From Saccharibacillus brassicae (GTDB lineage Bacteria; Bacillota; Bacilli; Paenibacillales; Paenibacillaceae): 64,000 nucleotides of DNA. Each line of letters begins with the position of its first letter. The first letter of the stretch is position 1. Below the pieces are notes generated by a model, which worked only from the letters and a program-made list of their open reading frames with translations, had not been told where the DNA came from and did no database searches. Position numbers and translations under genes: made by a program. Positions 17,443 to 25,810 of the stretch are shown piece by piece. The stretch covers positions 1,163,501 through 1,227,500 of the forward strand of contig NZ_CP041217.1 in NCBI RefSeq assembly GCF_006542275.1, given 5' to 3'.

Positions 17443-18804
17443 TTATTTTTTGTTTTGTTCGTAGGCGGCCTGCAGCTCTTTGGCTACCGCGGCAGCGTCT
17501 TTTTGTTCGACGAACAGGCTCTGCGTGCCCGACAGGTGAACCTGCGTCGTTGCCGGATTCATCGTGTTGTCGAACGCCAGGTCTCCGCCTTTGACCTTTT
17601 TGAACAGGTCCAGTACGTTCATCGCCATCTCGGAATAACCGGCGGCTTTGAAGTCGCCGTCCACGTTCTGGGCGATACCGACCGCGCCTTTGGCTTCAAA
17701 CGCTTCTTTGGGGAAGTTCAGCATGAAGTAGTTGAGGAAAGCTTTCGTTTCTTCCAGATGCTCGCTGTCTTTGGAGATCGCGAACGCGCTGCCCGGTGCC
17801 AGCATGAATTCGTCCGGGTTGCCTTTGCCGCCGACGGTCGGGAACTGGAAGACGCCGACGTTGCCGTCTTTGCTCACTTCGGCGGTCTCGATGCCGCCTG
17901 TCGCCCAGCTGCCCATGAAGTACATGGCCGCGGTACCGGTCTTGAACAGGTTCTCACCCGCGTTATAGTCGAACGAAGTCGCTCCGTCCTGGAACGCGCC
18001 TGCGTCAACGAGCTGTTGGAACGCCGAGATCGCTTCGACATAAGCCGGATCTTCGAACGTTTTTTTGCCGTCGAGCACGTCCTGCAGGAAGCCCGGTCCG
18101 CCGTTCGTTCTCAGCAGGATGTTCATGAAGAGGAACGAGCCGGTCCAGCTGTCTTTTTCGCCGATAACCATAGGCTGGATGCCTTTGGATTTGAGCGTCT
18201 TGATCGCTTCGACCATCTCTTCGAACGTCGTCGGCACTTCCACGCCGCCTTGTTCCATCAGCTTCTTGTTGTAGTACACGACGCCGATGTTGTTACCGTC
18301 CGGCAGCGCGTACAGATTGTCGTCGAACGTGTAGTAATCGAGAATGCCGGATTGGAACGTGTCTTTGAGTCCGTTCTCTTCGACCATGTCGTTGAGCGGG
18401 GCGAACAGGTCGGCATCGACGAACGGCTGCATCTGCGCGGCCGGGTTGACGACCGTGATGTCCGGCACTTCCTTGGAAGCGGCCTGCGTTTTGAGCTTCA
18501 GCTTCTGCTGGTCCGTGTTGAGCGAATCGAGTTCGATCGTCACGTTCGGATTGTCGCTCTCGTACTGCTCGACGATCTTTTTCATCATCTGGTTTTTCGG
18601 GTCGCTTGCGTCCGGATAGATGTTCTGGAACGTGATCGTCACTTTTTCGCCGGCCGGTGCGCTGTCCGTTTTGGCCGGATCGGCCGCCGCATCCCCGCCC
18701 GCCGCGTTGTTTGCCGTCGTTCCTCCGCCGCCGCACGCGCTGAGGCTGACTGCCAGCATCCCCGTCATTGCCAGGCCGAACCATTTCGTTTTTCTCTTTG
18801 TCAC
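17443..18804 (-). CDS. Sugar-binding lipoprotein of a CUT1 ABC importer
   Basis: 453 residues. Lipoprotein signal with lipobox LSAC (FGLAMTGMLAVSLSACGGGG) and a Gly/Ala/Asp-rich tether, then a two-lobed solute-binding protein: VTITFQNIYPDASDPKN, YALPDGNNIGVVYYNKKL and the late AMYFMGSWATGGIE are typical of SBP family 1. It captures an oligosaccharide outside the membrane and hands it to the two permeases encoded next. First gene of a five-gene operon (binding protein, two permeases, kinase, regulator) under the cre-overlapped promoter at 18852-18880. Confidence 0.9.
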   Translation of the reverse strand: MTKRKTKWFGLAMTGMLAVSLSACGGGGTTANNAAGGDAAADPAKTDSAPAGEKVTITFQNIYPDASDPKNQMMKKIVEQYESDNPNVTIELDSLNTDQQKLKLKTQAASKEVPDITVVNPAAQMQPFVDADLFAPLNDMVEENGLKDTFQSGILDYYTFDDNLYALPDGNNIGVVYYNKKLMEQGGVEVPTTFEEMVEAIKTLKSKGIQPMVIGEKDSWTGSFLFMNILLRTNGGPGFLQDVLDGKKTFEDPAYVEAISAFQQLVDAGAFQDGATSFDYNAGENLFKTGTAAMYFMGSWATGGIETAEVSKDGNVGVFQFPTVGGKGNPDEFMLAPGSAFAISKDSEHLEETKAFLNYFMLNFPKEAFEAKGAVGIAQNVDGDFKAAGYSEMAMNVLDLFKKVKGGDLAFDNTMNPATTQVHLSGTQSLFVEQKDAAAVAKELQAAYEQNKK

Positions 18805-18851
18805 GCTATTTCCTCCCCTTGATTCGTGGTCTGTTTCTTCTTGCTAAAGTC

Positions 18852-18880
18852 ATTATGGCTTTTTCTGTAAACGCATACAA
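18852..18880 (-). promoter_or_regulatory. SigA-type promoter of the sugar ABC operon overlapped by a cre site
   Basis: Minus strand: TTGTAT (18880-18875), 17-bp spacer, CATAAT (18857-18852). The plus-strand sequence TGTAAACGCATACA (18866-18879) matches the CcpA box TGNAANCGNWNNCA at every fixed position and covers the -35 element, so glucose repression is predicted. Confidence 0.65.
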
Positions 18881-19065
18881 TGGAAATTATTCAGGGGTGA
18901 TGTTTGTTTTTTCGTGATGCTGCGGTCGAATCGTTTCGTAAAAAGAAACGACGAATCTCATATTCCTCATGCGCAAAAAGTGGTAAAATGGTTCGGTCGG
19001 TCTCTGCCTTGCATCGCGTCTTCGCGGTGCATCGTCGCACCGATGATCCGCATGCGAAAGGAAAC

Positions 19066-20442
19066 GTGATTCCCTTGTCCAAAAAAGTTCCACCTGCCGC
19101 GGAAGCCCCGGACTCCGGCTTCCCCGCGTCTTCTTCTTCCCTCAAAAAATCGGTGACCTTCCTCGAAGCGATGGCGATCGTCGTCGGCATGATTATCGGT
19201 TCCGGCCTGTTCCTGAAGCCGGGCATCGTGCTGGCCAGCGCCGGCTCGCCCTGGATGAGCCTGCTGGCCTGGATCGCGGGCGGCATCATCACGCTCGCTT
19301 CCGCGCTGTCCGTCGCGGAGATCGCCGCCGCGATTCCGAAAGCGGGCGGCTTGTACGCCTACCTCGAAGAGCTGTACGGCGAGACGGCCGGCTTTCTGCT
19401 CGGCTGGGTGCAGGCGGTCATCTCGTATCACGCTTCGGTGGCAGCGCTCGCGATCGCTTTCGCTTCATACTCGGGCTACTTCCTGCCGATGAACGATCTT
19501 CAGCAAAAAGGGCTCGCGATCGGCATCCTGCTGTTCATTCTGGGCATGAACGTCGTCTCGACCACATACGGTGGCGTGATTCAACTGCTGGCGACCGCGG
19601 GCAAGCTAGTTCCGGTCGTCGGCATTATCGCGTTCGGGCTGCTGTCGGGCAGCCAACCGGGCTTCGCCGGCGTCTCCGGCCTGACGGCGGGAGCGGCGGG
19701 AGCCGCCGGCTTCGGCGCCGCCATCCTCGGCACGCTGTGGGCTTATGACGGCTGGATCGGCGTCACGAACATGGCCGGCGAGATGAAGAACCCGGCCAAG
19801 ACGCTGCCCAAAGTCATCCTGATCGGCGTCTCGTTCGTCATCGTAGTCTACGTACTGTTCAATCTCGCGATCTTCCGCGCGCTGCCGTTCGAGCAGATCG
19901 TCTCGTCGCCGACGCCGGGCGCCGATGCGGCCGAAGCGCTGCTCGGCAGCGGGGGCGGCGCGTTCATCACCGCCGGCATCATCGTCTCCGTGCTCGGCGC
20001 GCTGAACGGCTACCTGATGACCGCGGCCCGCGTGCCGCAGGCGATGGGCGAACGCGGCATCGCGCCGTTCTCGCCTTTTCTGCGGCGCATTCATCCGCGC
20101 TTCGGCACGCCGGCGAACGCCCTGATCTTCCAGGCCGCACTCGCGATTTTCTACATTTTCTCGGGCACGTTCAACACGCTGACCGATCTGCTCGTGTTCG
20201 TGCTGTGGATCTTTTTCACGGCGGGCGTGTTCGGCGTGTTCCTGCTGCGCCGCCGCATCCCCGCGCAGCCCGGGCGTTACCGGGTGCCGCTGTATCCGCT
20301 GACCCCGATGATCGGGATCGCCGGCGGCCTGTACATTTTGGGCAGCACGCTGCTCGAGAGTCCCGGCCGTTCGCTGATCGGTATCGGTATCACGCTGATC
20401 GGGCTGCCGGTGTTCTATTATATGAAGAGAAAACGCGCATAA
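19066..20442 (+). CDS. APC-superfamily amino-acid permease (SteT/YfnA-like)
   Basis: About 458 residues, twelve predicted membrane helices. The first helix carries the APC signature AIVVGMIIGSGLFLKPG, with the unwound Gly motif binding the amino-acid backbone; GTLWAYDGWIGVTNMAGEM follows in the sixth helix region. Closest in character to serine/threonine exchangers. The frame is open from 18904, but AAAGGA at 19057-19062 points to GTG 19066 (spacing 3) or, better spaced, TTG 19075 (spacing 12). Divergent from the sugar ABC operon; TAAAAT near 18974 may be its -10. Confidence 0.82.
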   Translation: MIPLSKKVPPAAEAPDSGFPASSSSLKKSVTFLEAMAIVVGMIIGSGLFLKPGIVLASAGSPWMSLLAWIAGGIITLASALSVAEIAAAIPKAGGLYAYLEELYGETAGFLLGWVQAVISYHASVAALAIAFASYSGYFLPMNDLQQKGLAIGILLFILGMNVVSTTYGGVIQLLATAGKLVPVVGIIAFGLLSGSQPGFAGVSGLTAGAAGAAGFGAAILGTLWAYDGWIGVTNMAGEMKNPAKTLPKVILIGVSFVIVVYVLFNLAIFRALPFEQIVSSPTPGADAAEALLGSGGGAFITAGIIVSVLGALNGYLMTAARVPQAMGERGIAPFSPFLRRIHPRFGTPANALIFQAALAIFYIFSGTFNTLTDLLVFVLWIFFTAGVFGVFLLRRRIPAQPGRYRVPLYPLTPMIGIAGGLYILGSTLLESPGRSLIGIGITLIGLPVFYYMKRKRA

Positions 20443-20502
20443 CGCGTGATTGCCTACGGCAAAAATCGCCTATATCCATCCCTCGTCCGCTCCAAGACAT
20501 GC

Positions 20503-20533
20503 AAAAGGCCCGACCGCGAGGTCGGACCTTTTT
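20503..20533 (+). terminator. Terminator after the amino-acid permease gene
   Basis: Stem AAAAGGCCCGACC with GGTCGGACCTTTT (one mismatch), GCGA loop, then T residues. Confidence 0.75.
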
Positions 20534-20715
20534 CGTGTTTTTGCGCTCTTTTCCCGGACTGCCTTCCTATCCGCTGCGCTCCGCAAGTCCTGCCCGCGCC
20601 TGTTAACTTTGACCCCCGCTTGACCGTCCGTTGACTTCCCGCAAACAAGCCGAAGGTATACTGGCACTATCTAGACCCGCACGCTACCCTATCGATGAGG
20701 AAAGAAGGACAAGCC

Positions 20716-21345
20716 ATGGGAATCCATCGTTACTTCCGCTCGCTCGACGGGCTGGAACGCATTATCCGCTGCCCCGGCAAATTCAAGTTCGAACAGCACA
20801 GCGTGGCCGCGCACTCCTGGAAAGTGGTGCAGTACGCCAAGACGCTCGCCGATATCGAAGAACAGCACGGTGCCGTGATCGACTGGAAAAAGCTGTACGA
20901 AATTACGAGCAGCCACGACTACGGCGAAATTTTTATCGGAGACATCAAAACGCCGGTCAAGCATTCTTCCCCGGAACTCCGCCAGCTGATCCAGCAGGTC
21001 GAAGAAGGCATGATCGCGCATTTTATCGAGGAAAATATTCCGGAAGACTTCAAGCCGACGTTCCGCAGACAGCTGCGCGAAGGCAAGGACGATTCGATCG
21101 AAGGCCTGATTCTCGAAGTCGCGGACAAAATGGATCAGGTGTACGAAGCGTTCGCCGAACTGCAAAAAGGCAATACGGAAAAAGAGTTCGTCGTCATGTA
21201 CCGCAACGCGCTCGTCAAGATCAAGCGGATCAAGCTGGCCTGCGTCGATTATTTCCTGGATCATATTTTGCCGGAAATGGTCAACGAAGAAACGCTCTCG
21301 CCGGTCGATATCAAGCGCATCACGGAAGAAGCGTTGGCCCTGTAA
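20716..21345 (+). CDS. HD-domain phosphohydrolase, YfbR-like 5'-deoxynucleotidase candidate
   Basis: 209 residues, cytosolic, all-helical. Metal ligands are visible as FEQHSVAAHSWKV, then SSHDYGEIFIGDI (the HD pair at about residue 72), and EVADKMDQVYEAF near residue 140. YfbR-type enzymes dephosphorylate deoxynucleoside monophosphates. The ATG at 20716 follows GAAGGA by seven bases; a frame from 20695 adds seven residues without a better site. A convergent terminator follows at 21404-21433. Confidence 0.75.
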   Translation: MGIHRYFRSLDGLERIIRCPGKFKFEQHSVAAHSWKVVQYAKTLADIEEQHGAVIDWKKLYEITSSHDYGEIFIGDIKTPVKHSSPELRQLIQQVEEGMIAHFIEENIPEDFKPTFRRQLREGKDDSIEGLILEVADKMDQVYEAFAELQKGNTEKEFVVMYRNALVKIKRIKLACVDYFLDHILPEMVNEETLSPVDIKRITEEALAL

Positions 21346-21403
21346 GGAACAACGCAAGCCGCAGCGGCATACACGCCCGGCGGCCGTTCACGGCCAAGCA
21401 GGC

Positions 21404-21433
21404 ATTCCCGGACAACGTCCAGGGAATTTTTTT
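21404..21433 (+). terminator. Terminator after the YfbR-like gene
   Basis: ATTCCCGGAC/GTCC-A-GGGAAT stem with an AAC loop, followed by TTTTTTT. Confidence 0.75.
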
Positions 21434-21446
21434 GTCGTGGCGCCTG

Positions 21447-22193
21447 TCAGTCCAGCGGCAGGTCTTGCGACAGCGCGCGGAACTGCCGCAGATACGGCGC
21501 GACCTCGTCGGTGACGCCGAGCAGATAGCGCAGCGACGCAAGGCGCCGCTTCTCCTCTGCGGGCGTCGACCCCTGGAAGAGCGAATAGTCGTGGCGGATC
21601 GAGCCTTTGCGATAGCGCACGTCGAACAGCGTCCCGCTGCGCCAATCGGCGAGCGGGCTGACGTTGCTGCCAAGCACGTCGAGCCGGAAGCCGGGGCTCC
21701 GGTACGAGAAGCTGTAATCCGGGTCGGCCTGGGCGTGGACCACCTGGTAGCCTTGATTCAATTTGTTCTGCGCAAACAGGCCGGTACGAATCCCGTTCGA
21801 GAACATGAGACCGTCCGGAGCGTACACCTGCTCGGTCCATACGCCTCTGCCGTTCATCTCGTCGGCGCTCCATGTGCCGTTGTAGACGATTTTGTGCAGC
21901 CGGCCCGTGGCGGAATCGAGATACGTATTGACGTATTTGCCTGTGCCGCTGCGTTTGCCGGACTTGAACGTGCCGGAATAGGTCTTGCTTGGGCTCCATG
22001 CGAGCGTGCCGCGTCCGTGCGGCTGTCCGTTTCGGACTTCGCCGTAATAGCTTGCGCCGGACGGCAGCTTCAGCGCTTGCTTGGCGGAAGCCGCCTGCGC
22101 CGAAGAGGTAACCGCAGGCAGCGGCAGCGGAGCCAGTCCGGCCAGCGGCACGGCCGCGACGAGCAGCAGCGTAAGCAGCTTTTTGTTGTTCAT
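21447..22193 (-). CDS. Secreted MORN-repeat protein (paralogue 1)
   Basis: 248 residues with a signal peptide (KKLLTLLLVAAVPLAGLAPL, cleavage after SAQA). MORN-like units follow: YYGEVRNGQPHGRGTLAW, YSGTFKSGKRSGTGKYVN, YNGTWSADEMNGRGVWTE. The C-terminal half is charged and unlike any domain I know. A close paralogue lies at 34766-35536 with the same architecture and the same ending (Q-L/D-LPL-D/K). The ATG at 22193 follows AAAGGAAG; the longer frame to 22301 has no site. Function unknown; MORN repeats usually mediate lipid or protein contact. Confidence 0.8.
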   Translation of the reverse strand: MNNKKLLTLLLVAAVPLAGLAPLPLPAVTSSAQAASAKQALKLPSGASYYGEVRNGQPHGRGTLAWSPSKTYSGTFKSGKRSGTGKYVNTYLDSATGRLHKIVYNGTWSADEMNGRGVWTEQVYAPDGLMFSNGIRTGLFAQNKLNQGYQVVHAQADPDYSFSYRSPGFRLDVLGSNVSPLADWRSGTLFDVRYRKGSIRHDYSLFQGSTPAEEKRRLASLRYLLGVTDEVAPYLRQFRALSQDLPLD

Positions 22194-22353
22194 GGGTGTC
22201 GGATCTTCCTTTCGCCTTGGGCTTGAAATAGGGGATGGGCCGGGTTTGGAGGGGACTCGTTTGGATATCGGAAAAAATCCGAAATCCCGATAGCGGTTCA
22301 AATTCCCGATAACGGCATGAGACCCGCTGTTATCGCTCTTTTCGTCCGCTTTG

Positions 22354-22533
22354 GACGAAATAACTGCGTAGGAGCACCTATTTCCCTCTATTATTCTATT
22401 TTAGACGGAATAGCTGCGTAGGAGCAGTTATTTCCTCATATAGGCATCCCAAACTCCTTTTTTCCGCAAAATAAATGCTTCTACGCAGTTATTCACTTTC
22501 CTCCCGGCTTTTCGGCAAAATAAGTGCGCTCAC
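22354..22533. repeat. REP-like intergenic repeat, four imperfect palindromic units
   Basis: Four units of about 25 bp with the form AATAACTGC-N6-GCAGTTATT: two in direct orientation (near 22357-22385 and 22407-22435, core TGCGTAGGAGCA) and two inverted (near 22467-22492 and 22516-22543, core TTCTACGCAG and GCTCACGCAG). Each can form a 9-bp stem with a 6-nt loop. Confidence 0.75.
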
Positions 22534-22559
22534 GCAGTTAATTCGATTCGCGTCCGGGC

Positions 22560-22965
22560 GTAATTCGATTCGTACCCCGGGCGTTTCGTGCATCCTGTTC
22601 ATTCCTGTCGATCCGGTTGATTCCTGTCGATTGCGCTCACTTCTGTTCACCCCGTTCATTCGATTCGTACCCCGGGCATACCGTTCATCTTGTTTATTCC
22701 TAACAATCCGGTGGATCCTTGTCGAATACGTTCGTCCCGTTCATTACTATCGACTTCGTTCATTTTATCGATTCCACTAGTCCCTGTCCGTCCCCGTTCA
22801 TTCCATCGATTCCACTCATCCCTGTCCGTCCCTGTCGTCCCCGTCCCCGTTCATCCTATCGATTCCGTCTTTGCCTGTCCGTCCCCGTCTATACCCGCTC
22901 ATACTCCTTCATGCCCGCTCGTCCCCGTCCATACCCGCTCAAGCGGCCGGGCTTTACGCCAAGTC
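22560..22965. repeat. Pyrimidine-rich degenerate direct repeats
   Basis: The plus strand is heavily C/T. Units: ATTCGATTCGTACCCCGGGC occurs near 22543-22582 and again near 22658-22677; a 35-55 bp unit beginning TATCGATTCC and running into CCCTGTCCGTCCC occurs three times between 22767 and 22890; TACCCGCTCA occurs twice at the right end. No gene is supported here. Confidence 0.7.
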
Positions 22966-23002
22966 CGCTTCGCATAGCGGCCCGCTTCGCACAGCCCGGC
23001 CG

Positions 23003-23812
23003 CTAACGCCGGTCCGCCGAAGCTTTCAGCGCGCTGAGCGCGATCGCCGAAAATTCGAGCGGATGGTCGAGCTGGGGCAGGTGGCCGCAGCCTTCCATCC
23101 GGATCAGCGACGAATGCAGAATCTTCTCGTGCGCATACCGGCACAGCTTGCGGTTGAACGACGAATCCCATTCGCCCATCACGATCAGCACCGGGCAGCC
23201 GATCTCGCCCAGCCGCCGGCGCGATTGGCTCAGCAGCGGGCGCTCCATCGCGGGGCGGGAAGCGTAGCGTACCGCCCCGCCGAGATACATCTCCTTGAAC
23301 CGCGCCCGCGCGCCGCGTTCGCGCGGCACGGTGTGGCGCCAGTAGCGGCTGCGCAGGAATCGGGCGGCCGCGCGCTCGATGCCTTCGCGCCGGACGCGGC
23401 GGGCATCGCCGAAGCGTTCCCAGATCATCTGCGGCGGCGGAATCGTGCCGTTCAGCCACGGCGAGACGAGCACGAGCTGCTCGACGTATTCCGGATGGGC
23501 CAGCGCAAAATCGATCGCGATCGCGCCCCCGGTACACGCTCCGATGATCGAAGCGCGGCGCAGGCCGAAATAATCGAGGATCGCTTTGAGATCGAGATAC
23601 GGGCTGAACGGTCCGGAGACAGCCTCGCTGCGACCGTACCCGCGCCGATCGTAGCGAATGACGGTGAAGCTGCGCGCCAGCACCCGGACCTGGTCGTCCC
23701 AGACGTCCAGATTGCAATGTTCGCCGTGCAGCAGCACGAGCGGACTGCCTTCGCCCTGCACCGAGATATGGAACCGGATGCCTCCGATCGTATAGATGCC
23801 CGTTCGATTCAT
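23003..23812 (-). CDS. Alpha/beta hydrolase with a Cys nucleophile elbow
   Basis: 269 residues. Alpha/beta hydrolase fold: LVLLHGEHCNLDVWDDQ (oxyanion region), YDRRGYGRSEAV, elbow IIGACTGGAIA (about residue 94), VMGEWDSSFNRK (Asp candidate) and EGCGHLPQLDHP (His). The nucleophile position is Cys, not Ser. A Cys elbow is known in dienelactone hydrolase, but this protein otherwise looks like an ordinary lactonase or haloperoxidase-type member. The ATG at 23812 is chosen because the fold starts there; the upstream frame to 24100 is lysine-rich and unsupported. The ribosome site is weak (GAAGGG). Confidence 0.75.
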   Translation of the reverse strand: MNRTGIYTIGGIRFHISVQGEGSPLVLLHGEHCNLDVWDDQVRVLARSFTVIRYDRRGYGRSEAVSGPFSPYLDLKAILDYFGLRRASIIGACTGGAIAIDFALAHPEYVEQLVLVSPWLNGTIPPPQMIWERFGDARRVRREGIERAAARFLRSRYWRHTVPRERGARARFKEMYLGGAVRYASRPAMERPLLSQSRRRLGEIGCPVLIVMGEWDSSFNRKLCRYAHEKILHSSLIRMEGCGHLPQLDHPLEFSAIALSALKASADRR

Positions 23813-24126
23813 GAATGACCCGCCGCCCTTCTTCGCCTGTTTGGATGCTCTCTTACCCGTTACCCGCCCTTGCTCTTTTCCGAATCTTTGCAGCTTCTTC
23901 GCGCCACTTTCCGCCCATATGTAAATACTTGTTCCCTTTTTCGATAAATATGGTACACTTTCACGTATGCCAGAGGAAACTTCGCGCGTAACGGCGGGGA
24001 ATTCGGGACCTTCGCGTTCTTTTTTTATTTTTTCCGGAAAAATTTGAAACGAAACCGCCCGCTTCCCGTAGTACCGACAGGCAAGTGTAACTACCAACAT
24101 ATCACCCCGAAAGGATTGTAACGGAA
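23813..24126 (+). other. Leader/promoter region of the TerC-family gene
   Basis: 314 bases without a gene. It contains a G+C-rich block (24000-24022 region) followed by a T-run at 24019-24031 that could form a weak hairpin/attenuator. I looked for the Mn2+-sensing yybP-ykoY consensus common before such genes and did not find it. Confidence 0.35.
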
Positions 24127-24882
24127 ATGGAAATGGGCTACAGTCATTTGTTCGAAATGAGCACCTTCCTCGAAGCGTTCGGCACGCTCCAGGGTTGGGG
24201 ATTCATTTTGTCGCTGATCGTCATCGAAGGACTGTTGTCGGCCGATAACGCGCTTGTTCTCGCCGCCATCGTCAACAAGCTCCCCGAAAAGCAGAGAAAA
24301 AAAGCGCTGCTCTACGGATTATGGGGCGCTTACGTCTTCCGGATCATCGCAATCGGAGTCGGCATCTATCTGGTCCAGATCGCCTGGGTCAAATATATCG
24401 GCGCCGCGTACCTGCTCTGGATCGCCATCAAGCACTTCTGGGATAAATCCAGAGCCAAAGACGGCGACGACGAAGAGAACGAAGAAGAATCGGGCCTGCA
24501 GAAGATGCTCGCCAAGACGGGCCTCAGCCTGTTCGTACGCACGATCATCACGGTCGAAATGATGGACATCGCGTTCTCGATCGACTCGATCCTGGCCGCG
24601 TTCGCCGTCTCGCCGAACCCGTGGATCCTGATCGCCGGCGGTCTGCTCGGCATCCTGATGATGCGTCTGGTCGCTACGTTCATTCTCAAGCTCATGGACA
24701 AAATTCCGGAACTTGAAAATGCGGCTTTCGTCCTGATCTTCATTATCGGCGTCAAGATGATTCTCGACACCGCCGACATCTACCATATGGGACATGCGAC
24801 GTTCTTTATTATTCTCGTAGCCGTATTCGCGATCACGTTCTTGATCAACCGGATTCGCGTCAGCAAAAACGCCGCGCATTAA
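24127..24882 (+). CDS. TerC/YkoY-family integral membrane protein (metal export candidate)
   Basis: 251 residues, seven or eight predicted helices. Family signatures: IEGLLSADNALVLAAIV in the first helix and MDIAFSIDSILAAFAVS in the second half, each with the conserved Asp that lines the transport path. A charged cytosolic loop (KSRAKDGDDEENEEESG) separates the halves. TerC proteins such as YkoY/YceF and MeeF/MeeY export Mn2+ and load secreted enzymes with metal. AAAGGA lies eleven bases before the ATG. Monocistronic, with a clear terminator. Confidence 0.88.
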   Translation: MEMGYSHLFEMSTFLEAFGTLQGWGFILSLIVIEGLLSADNALVLAAIVNKLPEKQRKKALLYGLWGAYVFRIIAIGVGIYLVQIAWVKYIGAAYLLWIAIKHFWDKSRAKDGDDEENEEESGLQKMLAKTGLSLFVRTIITVEMMDIAFSIDSILAAFAVSPNPWILIAGGLLGILMMRLVATFILKLMDKIPELENAAFVLIFIIGVKMILDTADIYHMGHATFFIILVAVFAITFLINRIRVSKNAAH

Positions 24883-24911
24883 GCGGTCTTTCCGTTTTCC
24901 GATTTCATACC

Positions 24912-24950
24912 AAAAGGCCCTTCCCGTCGTTGACGGGATAGGGCCTTTTT
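24912..24950. terminator. Terminator between TerC-family gene and FMN reductase gene
   Basis: AAAAGGCCC...GGGCCTTTTT with an inner CCCGTC/GACGGG pairing; serves both convergent genes. Confidence 0.85.
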
Positions 24951-24988
24951 CGTATCGGTATTGCGCCGCGGCCGGGAAAACCGGCAAG

Positions 24989-25552
24989 TTACAAAGCGGC
25001 AGGCGCAGCCGGTACGCGCAGCGGCTTGAGCGCTCCGCTCCAGGCGAGGACTTGATCGAGCATACCGTTGAGGTTCACGAGATGCAGGTCGGCGGGCTTG
25101 AACACCGAACCGTTCTCGAAGTCGGTGAACAGCGACAGCGCCGGATGGACGCGGACGTCGGCTACCGACAGTTCGCCCAAAATGCCGCGCAGATGTTCGG
25201 CTGCGCGCGCGCCGCCTACGGAACCGTAGCTCACGATGCCGGCCGCTTTGTTGTTCCATGCTTCGCGGGCGTAGTCCAACGCGTTCTTGAGCGAAGCCGA
25301 CAGGCTGTGGTTATACTCCTGCACGATGAAGACGAATCCGTCCAACTCGGCCAGCTTGGCGTTCCAGGCTGCGGCGCCTTCGGCCGCGTCGGCTTCGCCC
25401 AGCAGCGGCAGACGGTAATCCGCGATGTCCACGATCTGATAATTCGCGTCTCCGCGCTCGTCCGCGATCCGCTGTACCCACTCGCCCACCTGCGGGCTCA
25501 GACGACCTTGACGCGTACTTCCCAAAATGATGCCGATATTCAACTTTTCCAT
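24989..25552 (-). CDS. NAD(P)H-dependent FMN reductase (flavodoxin-like fold)
   Basis: 187 residues. The phosphate-binding loop ILGSTRQGRLS binds FMN; EYNHSLSASLKNALDY and SYGSVGGARAAEHLR complete the flavin and dimer contacts. These enzymes reduce FMN, quinones or azo compounds. GGAGG eight bases before 25552 fixes the start; the ATG at 25567 overlaps that site. The AT-rich region 25570-25730 upstream holds the promoter. Confidence 0.85.
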   Translation of the reverse strand: MEKLNIGIILGSTRQGRLSPQVGEWVQRIADERGDANYQIVDIADYRLPLLGEADAAEGAAAWNAKLAELDGFVFIVQEYNHSLSASLKNALDYAREAWNNKAAGIVSYGSVGGARAAEHLRGILGELSVADVRVHPALSLFTDFENGSVFKPADLHLVNLNGMLDQVLAWSGALKPLRVPAAPAAL

Positions 25553-25732
25553 GATTGATTCCTCCATTTAGATCGATTTGTTTGGCTTATTTGATTTGAC
25601 GAATTTCTTTGACTTTATATTTATCTTTAACTAACTTTTTGTTATAAACGAATCATAGCACAGCCTTTTTCGCTAAGCAATACTTTTTACTTACTTTTTT
25701 ATATATAATTATTTTTCGTGTAAAATAGATCA

Positions 25733-25770
25733 AAAAACCGGACAAGTCCTCAAGGACCTGTCCGGTTTTT
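25733..25770. terminator. Terminator after the first chemoreceptor gene
   Basis: AAAAACCGGACAAGTCC/GGACCTGTCCGGTTTTT stem with one mismatch and a TCAA loop; downstream of the minus-strand chemoreceptor gene. Confidence 0.85.
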
Positions 25771-25810
25771 CGTCTGTTTGTTTGTGCGTTTGTGCGTACG
25801 TTCGTCTGTT

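Noticed and set aside
16339-18822. 827-codon plus-strand open frame
   Set aside because: Antisense shadow of the permease and binding-protein genes, with no ribosome site or domain.
22354-22543. CRISPR-like array
   Set aside because: Units are irregularly spaced, in both orientations and internally palindromic, with no uniform spacers and no cas genes.
22690-23006. Pro/Ser-rich ORFs in the pyrimidine block
   Set aside because: Open only because the strand is C/T-biased; no start signals and no fold.
23813-24126. yybP-ykoY manganese riboswitch before the TerC-family gene
   Set aside because: Expected by context, but the conserved GGGGAGTAG loop and its partner were not found.
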